This document shows positions 6,394 to 11,131 of a DNA stretch of 11,131 nucleotides, piece by piece (position 1 is the stretch's first letter; the number at the start of each line of letters is the position of its first letter). Below the pieces are notes generated by a model. It was given only the letters and a program-made list of their open reading frames with translations. It was not told the origin of the DNA and did not search any database. Both the position numbers and the translations under genes were made by a program. Source of the DNA: Thermoplasmata archaeon. Lineage in GTDB: Archaea > Thermoplasmatota > Thermoplasmata > Lutacidiplasmatales > UBA184. The DNA is taken from assembly GCA_030046135.1 (NCBI GenBank), contig JASIEC010000064.1, forward strand, positions 1 to 11,131, read 5' to 3'.

Positions 6394-6870
6394 GTGGCGT
6401 CCGCATCGCAGCGACTGGCCGAGCTCGGACTGCGCCTTCCCGATCCGCCGAAACCCGCCGGCGCGTACGTTCCGGTGGCCCGGGCCGGCGAGCTGGCGTG
6501 GGTCTCGGGCCAGATCGTGGTCGCCGGCGGAACGCCCTCGCCCGCCGGTACGGTCGACCGGGACGTCCCGATCGAGATCGCCCAGGAGACCGCCCGTCGC
6601 GCCTCCCTGCAGGCCCTGAGCGCGCTCGCGCAGGCGCTCGGGTCCGTCGACCGCATCCGGCGGATCGTCCGCGTCGGGGTGTACGTCGCCGTCTCCCCCG
6701 GGTTCCACCGAGAGCACGAGGTCGCGAACGGGGCGACCGGGTTCCTCGCCGACGTCTTCGGCGAGGACGCCCGCCCGTCGCGGTTCGCGATCGGGGTCGC
6801 GAGCCTCCCGCTCAACGCCCCGGTCGAGGTCGAGATGATCGTCGCCACCGACCGGGCGCCCCCGGGCTGA
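6394..6870 (+). CDS. RidA/YjgF/UK114 family protein, long (about 150-aa) subfamily
   Basis: This 158-aa protein starts at GTG 6394. The order of family features is clear: L-A-W-V-S-G-Q (residues 34-40), an A-S-L-Q-A-L helix, V-D-R-I-R-R-I-V-R-V-G-V-Y-V, N-G-A-T-G-F-L, V-F-G-E, S-R-F-A-I-G-V-A-S-L-P-L and the last strand V-E-V-E-M-I. Arg130 occupies the position of the ligand-binding Arg of RidA. Canonical RidA deaminates reactive enamines and imines made by PLP enzymes. The longer subfamily with the NGAT...VFGE features is less well characterised, so deaminase activity is likely but unproven. It is cytoplasmic and expected to form trimers. The flpA gene follows 63 nt downstream, co-directional. 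Confidence 0.85.
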   Translation: MASASQRLAELGLRLPDPPKPAGAYVPVARAGELAWVSGQIVVAGGTPSPAGTVDRDVPIEIAQETARRASLQALSALAQALGSVDRIRRIVRVGVYVAVSPGFHREHEVANGATGFLADVFGEDARPSRFAIGVASLPLNAPVEVEMIVATDRAPPG

Positions 6871-6933
6871 ACGGCCGCGCCGCGGGCGAGGAGCCGCTAC
6901 GCTCTTCCCGCCGAAGGCGTCCGGAGACGGACC

Positions 6934-7590
6934 GTGGAGCCGACGCGCTGGGCCGGGGTCGCGCGGGACGGGCGCGAGCTGTTCACCCCGAACGCGGAGC
7001 CGGGGCATCGGGTGTACGGGGAGGAGCTCCGGACGGCGGCCGGGACCGAGTACCGGCGCTGGGACCCGTTCCGCTCGAAGCTCGCGGCGTTCCTCCTCCG
7101 GGAGCCGGCGGGGGATCTGCTCACCGCCCCGCGGACCGCGCTCTATCTCGGGGGCGCCCACGGGACCACGGTGAGCCACCTCTCCGACCTCTGGCCGGCG
7201 TCCTCGATCTTCGTCGTCGAGAAGAGCCCCACATCGTTCGTCTCCCTCCTCGCCCTGGCGCGTCGGCGGGCGAACCTCCTCCCCCTGCTCGCGGACGCGC
7301 AGCTCCCCGAGAGATACCGAGCGGATGTCGGCGAGGTCGAGTTCCTCTACCAGGACGTGGCGCAGCGGGACCAGGTCGCGATCTTCACGGAGAACGCGGA
7401 CGCCTCTCTCGCGCGCCCGGGGCGGGGGATCCTCATGCTGAAGATCCGGTCCGTGACGCAGCGCAGGCCCGCCGGGAACGTCGTGCGGGAGGCGCGCGAG
7501 CGCCTCGGGCGGGCGGGGTTCCGGATCGACGCCGAAGAGGCCCTCGCGCCGTTCGCGCGCGACCACGTCGCCCTCGCGGTCCGGCGGTAG
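6934..7590 (+). CDS. flpA: fibrillarin-like rRNA/tRNA 2'-O-methyltransferase
   Basis: This 218-aa protein is the methyltransferase of archaeal box C/D RNPs. It uses S-adenosylmethionine to methylate ribose 2'-OH groups at guide-selected sites in rRNA and tRNA, together with Nop5 and L7Ae. Diagnostic stretches are Y-R-R-W-D-P-F-R-S-K-L-A-A (40-52), Y-L-G-G-A-H-G-T-T-V-S-H-L-S-D (71-85, SAM loop), the A-D-A region (120-122), Y-Q-D-V-A-Q (139-144), L-K-I-R-S (169-173) and the final R-D-H-V-A-L (209-214). The conserved Lys49, Asp141 and Lys170 are present. The N-terminal archaeal part (FTPN...VYGEEL) is complete, so GTG 6934 is a good start although no clear TATA box precedes it. Nop5, often adjacent in euryarchaea, is not next to it. 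Confidence 0.95.
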   Translation: MEPTRWAGVARDGRELFTPNAEPGHRVYGEELRTAAGTEYRRWDPFRSKLAAFLLREPAGDLLTAPRTALYLGGAHGTTVSHLSDLWPASSIFVVEKSPTSFVSLLALARRRANLLPLLADAQLPERYRADVGEVEFLYQDVAQRDQVAIFTENADASLARPGRGILMLKIRSVTQRRPAGNVVREARERLGRAGFRIDAEEALAPFARDHVALAVRR

Positions 7591-7665
7591 CGAGCTCGTT
7601 CCAGCCTCCGCCGGAGGGTGCGGCCGCTTCTACCGCGCCGGCGTCGCCGCCTGGGGGGGAGACCC

Positions 7666-9819
7666 GTGCGGGATCGGCGGCCTTCGTCACGGAGAGTCTC
7701 CTGGGCCCTCGCCGGCGGGACCCTCGCCTTCCTGGCCCTCCTCGTCCCGGCGGGACCCCTCGCGCGGGCGCCGAGATCGTCGGCTCCGACCGCCGCCGAG
7801 CCGGTCTCCTCCCTCGAGCCGGCCCCCCAGCTCAGCGCTTCGCCGGCGACGTGGTGGATGATCGCGGGCTCGACCGTCACGGTGCGGGCGGCGTGGGTCG
7901 ACCTCCCGCCCGGCTGCGAGGTCTCCCCGGCGTGGTTCGTCTGGTCGCTCGGTCCGGGGGGAGCCGAGGGAAACCTCTCGGCGACCAACGGCTCCGAGGT
8001 GAACTTCTCGGCGGACAGTGTGGTGAGCGGGACCACCCAAGTTCTCGTCCGTTCGGCCGCGACCCTCGCGTGCGGCGAGAACGAGACCGGGGTCGTCGGC
8101 GTCGCCTCGTCGAACCTCAGCGTCGACGCCCCTCTCCTGCTCCGGAACCTCTCGATCACGCCGGACCCCGTGGAACCCGGCGAGAACACCTCGGTTGTGG
8201 GCTGGGTGGCCGGGGGAGACCCCCCCTACTCGGTCGAGGTCGACTGGGGCGACGGGAACCTCTCGTACCTCAACCTCACCTCGGCGGGGCCGTTCTCCGT
8301 GGACCGGCCGCTCGCCGCGGGGACCTATCTCCCGACCGTCGACGTCGCGGACGCGATCGGGGACGAGACGGAGGGGACGGTCCTCGAAGCCGTCACCGCG
8401 AGCTCGGGGTTCGCCGCGGCGATCGTTCCGTCGACGCTCGTCGCCGAGGTCGGCGTTCCGGCCGGATTTGCGATCGCCACGGTGAACACGCCGGCCGCCG
8501 GATACTCCTCCGTCTTCGCCTGCGGCGATGCCGTGGCCGCCGCCGAGACGGCGGGACGGTCGTGCACGTTCGAGGCGCCGGGCTCGGCGCCGGTCTCCTT
8601 CGAGGGGGTCGAGGCCGGGTTCCCGTACACGGAGGCGACCGCGACGCTCGAGGAGCCGGTGGTCCCACCGTTCACCCTCAACCTCTCCGGGCCTCCGCCC
8701 GTCGCGGAGGTCGGGGAACTCGCCTACGTCCCCGTCACCCTCGTCGGAGGGGTCCCGCCGTTCAACCTGTCCTGGCACCTCGTCGGGAACAACACCGACC
8801 GGTCGCAGGCCGTCGATTCCGACGGGACCGTCTACCTCCCCGTGCTCGCCTCGACCCCGGGCGAGGATCTGCTTCTCGTCGAGGGGGACGATCTCCTCGG
8901 CGCGGTCGCGCCCGGCGTCGAGGAGCCCCTCGCCGTCGAGCCGGCCCTCGTCGCCGGGGGGGAGGCGGCCAGCGCGGTCGGGTCCGCCGGGGCGGAGGTG
9001 TCGGTCGCGGGCTCGGTGGAGGCGGGGACCCCGCCGTTCTCCTGGTCGATCGAACCCTCGGGGCTCTCTTCGAACGCCACCTTGCTCTCGGGGACGCTCC
9101 CCGAACCGGGGCCGTTCGAGTGGACGGGGTTCTACTCCTTGGAAGGAGATCTCGCCGTGGGGCTCACGGTCGTGGACGGGACCGGGGCCACCTGGTCGAC
9201 CGTCCTCCGTGTGCCCCTCGCCCCGGTCCTCTCCGTTCGGTCCACCTTCTCCCTGGGGGGAGCTCACCGTCTCGAGGCCACGGTCGACATCGCCGGAGGG
9301 GCTCCCCCCTTCTCGTACCGCATCGACGGGTCGGACGGCGAGAGCTGGAACGGCTCCGTTGCGACCGACGGCGCGTTCTCCTGGACGCAGTCGACGAACG
9401 CCTCGGGCGCGATCACCTTGAACTGGACGTTCACCGACGCCGACGGGAGCTCGGTCTCGGGTCAGGCGAACCTCACGGTCCCCGCGTCCTCGACGGGACC
9501 GGCGTCGCTCGAGGGGGCCGGAGCCGCGGCCGGAGTGGCCGGCGGGATCCTCGGGGTGGTCGGTGTCGGCCTGTGGTCGTGGCGGAGATCCCGGCACCCT
9601 CCGCCTCCCTCGCCCGATCCGGTCGAGACTCTCCGCGCGATCCTGGAGCCGGCGGACGGGGCCGACCGCGCCGCGGTCGAGCTCGAGGCCGAGGAAGCCG
9701 GCGTCCCGTTCCCCGTCGTCCACGAGACGCTGGACCGATTGATCGAGCAGGGCCGGGTCCGAGCCGAGCGGGGAGCCGACGGGGAGGAGGTGCTGGCGTG
9801 GGAGCGACGGGTGGAGTGA
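7666..9819 (+). CDS. secreted, membrane-anchored Ig/PKD-like repeat protein with cytoplasmic winged-helix-like tail
   Basis: This is a 717-aa surface protein. A basic start is followed by a hydrophobic signal segment (about residues 12-34). The long extracellular part contains beta-sandwich-like repeats opening with G-G-x-P-P-[FY] (near 182, 360, 453 and 543), one with a PKD-like D-W-G-D-G. About 17 N-x-S/T sequons suggest heavy N-glycosylation. One transmembrane helix (about 619-640) is followed by W-R-R-S-R, a positive-inside anchor. The last 65 residues or so (about 652-717) look like a winged helix: helix, E-A-G-V-P-F-P-V-V-H-E-T-L-D-R-L, then I-E-Q-G-R-V-R-A-E-R and a short strand, resembling MCM C-terminal or archaeal HTH domains. 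I chose GTG 7666, five nt after a G-rich purine stretch (7653-7661); GTG 7618 would add 16 Arg-rich residues. The gene overlaps the pilin-like gene by 22 nt. Possible roles are adhesin, receptor or secretion-system partner. Confidence 0.75.
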   Translation: MRDRRPSSRRVSWALAGGTLAFLALLVPAGPLARAPRSSAPTAAEPVSSLEPAPQLSASPATWWMIAGSTVTVRAAWVDLPPGCEVSPAWFVWSLGPGGAEGNLSATNGSEVNFSADSVVSGTTQVLVRSAATLACGENETGVVGVASSNLSVDAPLLLRNLSITPDPVEPGENTSVVGWVAGGDPPYSVEVDWGDGNLSYLNLTSAGPFSVDRPLAAGTYLPTVDVADAIGDETEGTVLEAVTASSGFAAAIVPSTLVAEVGVPAGFAIATVNTPAAGYSSVFACGDAVAAAETAGRSCTFEAPGSAPVSFEGVEAGFPYTEATATLEEPVVPPFTLNLSGPPPVAEVGELAYVPVTLVGGVPPFNLSWHLVGNNTDRSQAVDSDGTVYLPVLASTPGEDLLLVEGDDLLGAVAPGVEEPLAVEPALVAGGEAASAVGSAGAEVSVAGSVEAGTPPFSWSIEPSGLSSNATLLSGTLPEPGPFEWTGFYSLEGDLAVGLTVVDGTGATWSTVLRVPLAPVLSVRSTFSLGGAHRLEATVDIAGGAPPFSYRIDGSDGESWNGSVATDGAFSWTQSTNASGAITLNWTFTDADGSSVSGQANLTVPASSTGPASLEGAGAAAGVAGGILGVVGVGLWSWRRSRHPPPPSPDPVETLRAILEPADGADRAAVELEAEEAGVPFPVVHETLDRLIEQGRVRAERGADGEEVLAWERRVE
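9786..9792 (+). promoter_or_regulatory. strong Shine-Dalgarno inside the upstream gene
   Basis: GGAGGTG is an exact complement of the archaeal 16S 3' end (CACCTCC), five nt before GTG 9798. It decides this start over GTG 9816, which overlaps the previous stop but has no good ribosome site. It shows that this gene is translated from a multi-gene message, unlike the leaderless first genes elsewhere in the window. Confidence 0.6.
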
Positions 9820-10193
9820 ACCGTGCGCGGGTCCGCGCTCCGGCCACGGTCCTCGCGATCGTCGCGACGGTCCTCCTGGCGAGCCCGGTCCCGGGCGCCC
9901 CGGCCCCCGGGTCGGCGCTCGGCCGAGGCGATGCATCCTCGACCCCGAGCGGACCGGTCGCGAACTTCACCGCCGCCCTGAACCGGCTCGTCGAGCTCGT
10001 CGGCCTCGCGGGGAGCGCCATCCTCACGCTCGTCTGGGCGCGCGTCGCGCTCAGCTGGTTCTCGAACGACCTCACGAAGAAGATCCAGGCGAAGGATCGC
10101 GCCCGGGACGCCCTGATCGGCACGCTCCTCTTCGTCGCCGCGGTGAGCGGCCTCGTCTGGGGCCTCGCCCACTGGGTCGTGACGGGCACGTAG
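9798..10193 (+). CDS. VirB2/TrbC- or CedA1/TedC-like candidate pilin (small two-helix membrane protein)
   Basis: This is a 131-aa protein. A basic n-region and hydrophobic core (residues 8-30) end in small residues with Ala-Pro-Gly-Ser-Ala near 36-40, a plausible signal peptide. A short Ser/Pro-rich stretch follows, then helix 1 (about 62-87), a basic loop S-N-D-L-T-K-K-I-Q-A-K-D-R-A-R-D (89-104), and helix 2 (about 106-127) that ends close to the C-terminus. Signal peptide, two hydrophobic helices and a positive cytoplasmic loop make up the layout of conjugative pilins and of the archaeal DNA-import pilins CedA1 and TedC. Sequence identity cannot be judged by eye. A VirB6/CedA-like gene 13 nt downstream strengthens the reading. 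Alternatives are a holin-like or accessory membrane protein. GTG 9798 is chosen for its ribosome site. Confidence 0.55.
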   Translation: MGATGGVNRARVRAPATVLAIVATVLLASPVPGAPAPGSALGRGDASSTPSGPVANFTAALNRLVELVGLAGSAILTLVWARVALSWFSNDLTKKIQAKDRARDALIGTLLFVAAVSGLVWGLAHWVVTGT

Positions 10194-10206
10194 CGGGGGA
10201 CCGCCC

Positions 10207-11131
10207 GTGTCGCTCACCGACCTCAGCACTCTCATCCAGGCGATCCTGTTCCTTCTCTTCGCCGACCTGACGAGCCTCGTCGCGGCGGTCACCGGCCCGA
10301 CGTACGACAATCTCCTCGTGCCCGAACTCTCGCCGGGGGCGCTCTACCCGCCGCTCTCCGCCGCGTCCGCGGGTCCCTCGGACTTCCTCGCTCCGGCGTC
10401 CCGGTTCTCGGAGTTCCTGCTCGGAAGCGTCGTCGACCCCGCGATCGCGTTGATCGCCCTCGGGGTCGCCCTCCTCTACCTCGCGCGGGCGATCGTCCCG
10501 CGCTGGAACGCCGTCTTCACCGGCCTGCTCCCGAGGCTGGTCCTCGCGGTCGTCGGCGCGAATTTCGCCGGTCTGATCGCGGGCGGGATCCTCGACGCCG
10601 CCGGCTCGCTCTACCCGGTCGTCGCCGGCTGGGACGGGGGCGCCTGGCAGCACTGGGTTCGGCTCGCCGGCTTCGGCGAGCTCGCGTTCTCGTGGGACAA
10701 CGGGGCGGTCGCCTTCGTCCTCTCGCTCGCCGAGTTCGCCCTCGTGATCGCCCTGGTCCTCGCGATCGGCGTGCGCGACGCTCTCCTCGCGGTCCTCGTC
10801 GTGCTCCTCCCCCTCCTCACGCTGCTCTGGCCGTTCCGCCCGCTCTCCACGATCCCCCGCCGGGCCTGGTTCCTGTTCGCGGAGCTCGCGTTCCTCCCGA
10901 CGGTCCTCGTCGTCCCCCTCGAGCTGGCCGTCGGGAGCCCCACGCCGGTGATCCTCGTCGGGTACCTGGGGGTCGCCCTCGCCTCGCCGTTCCTCCTGTC
11001 GGTCGCCGCGACGCACCTCGTCGCCGTCGGGTTCCCCGGGGCGGCCGGGGTGGTCCAGGGGGGAACGACGCGCGGGCTCTCGGCGGCGCCGGGGGCGGCG
11101 ACGGCCGCCGCCGCGCCGGCGGCGAACGCGC
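10207..11131 (+). CDS. VirB6/TrbL/CedA-like polytopic membrane protein, 3' truncated by window edge
   Basis: The frame stays open to the last base (308 codons seen). It starts at GTG 10207, 13 nt after the pilin-like stop, with GGGGGA at 10195-10200 as a modest ribosome site. About six membrane helices are visible: roughly residues 75-98, 108-130, 167-187, 190-207, 222-243 and 247-272. There is also a hydrophobic or amphipathic N-terminal helix (8-29). The pattern L-L-P-R-L-V-L-A-V-V-G-A-N-F followed by G-G-I-L-D, then V-R-D-A-L-L-A-V-L-V-V-L-L-P-L-L and the R-R-A-W-F-L-F helix, resembles TrbL/VirB6 proteins. In those families this subunit forms the inner-membrane part of the DNA-translocating channel, and CedA is the archaeal relative. 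The tail turns Gly/Ala-rich and probably disordered before the edge. A transporter of unknown kind is the alternative. Confidence 0.55.
   Translation, partial: MSLTDLSTLIQAILFLLFADLTSLVAAVTGPTYDNLLVPELSPGALYPPLSAASAGPSDFLAPASRFSEFLLGSVVDPAIALIALGVALLYLARAIVPRWNAVFTGLLPRLVLAVVGANFAGLIAGGILDAAGSLYPVVAGWDGGAWQHWVRLAGFGELAFSWDNGAVAFVLSLAEFALVIALVLAIGVRDALLAVLVVLLPLLTLLWPFRPLSTIPRRAWFLFAELAFLPTVLVVPLELAVGSPTPVILVGYLGVALASPFLLSVAATHLVAVGFPGAAGVVQGGTTRGLSAAPGAATAAAAPAANA

Noticed and set aside
7618..7665. GTG 7618 as start of the Ig-like surface protein
   Set aside because: GGAGG directly abuts this GTG with no spacing, and the added 16 residues are an Arg-rich run that would lengthen the signal peptide's n-region oddly. 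GTG 7666 fits better, though 7618 is not excluded.
7687..9936. A 749-codon minus-strand open frame opposite the Ig-like protein
   Set aside because: Highly charged, low-complexity composition with no domain. Long antisense frames are expected in DNA this rich in G and C.
6498..10193. A single 1231-codon plus-strand open frame across RidA, flpA and the Ig-like gene
   Set aside because: Most of it is Arg/Gly/Pro-rich out-of-frame reading of well-supported genes in the other frame. Only its last 131 codons (9798-10193) form a plausible protein.
10072..11016. A 314-codon Glu/Arg/Asp-rich minus-strand open frame
   Set aside because: It is the antisense of the hydrophobic VirB6-like gene; Leu/Val/Ala codons read backwards give charged residues. 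No domain is visible.
1..11131. CRISPR array, insertion sequence, tRNA or rRNA gene
   Set aside because: I found no regularly spaced direct repeats, no transposase or terminal inverted repeats, and no recognisable tRNA or rRNA sequence on either strand by eye. A covariance-model scan would be the decisive test.

Overview
The window is a very GC-rich stretch with tightly packed genes on both strands. It is most likely archaeal. It encodes a fibrillarin-like rRNA 2'-O-methyltransferase, which is an archaeal/eukaryotic protein. Most first genes have an A/T-rich TATA-like box about 25-30 nt upstream of the start codon and no Shine-Dalgarno, the pattern of leaderless archaeal transcripts. It also carries a large secreted Ig-like protein rich in N-glycosylation sequons. 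A high-GC member of the Thermoplasmatota is my best guess. That placement is an inference from general gene style, not something the sequence proves.

Layout. Positions 1-705 (+) hold an alpha/beta hydrolase missing its N-terminus. It converges on a DUF4242 protein (743-991, -) across a short spacer with a perfect 9-bp hairpin. A divergent intergenic region with two promoters follows, then an atypical SDR/NmrA-like protein (1206-2153, +). Its stop overlaps, on a shared CTAG, the stop of a 63-aa zinc-ribbon protein (2150-2341, -). Next on the minus strand are a peroxiredoxin-like gene broken by a one-base frameshift (2364-3052) and an acylphosphatase (3104-3391). A class I methyltransferase (3512-4282, +) converges on a DUF885 putative metallopeptidase (4331-5953, -). 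A proline-rich zinc-ribbon protein (6018-6314, -) is divergent from a RidA-family protein (6394-6870, +), which precedes the fibrillarin-like gene flpA (6934-7590, +).

The first two thirds look like ordinary housekeeping and stress genes in short transcription units. No functional theme links them beyond detoxification and redox roles (peroxiredoxin, RidA, acylphosphatase, SDR).

The right-hand third is the interesting part. Three genes in one direction, overlapping or 13 nt apart, form an apparent operon that runs off the window. The first encodes a secreted, membrane-anchored Ig/PKD-like protein with a cytoplasmic winged-helix-like tail (7666-9819). The second encodes a small protein with a signal peptide, two membrane helices and a basic loop, the layout of VirB2/TrbC and CedA1/TedC pilins (9798-10193). 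The third encodes a polytopic membrane protein with the hydrophobic pattern of VirB6/TrbL/CedA (10207 to the end). I read this as the left edge of a candidate type IV secretion/Ced-like DNA-transfer or pilus system with an unusual surface partner. The call rests on architecture and motif resemblance only. The decisive gene, a VirB4/CedB/HerA ATPase, would lie outside the window.
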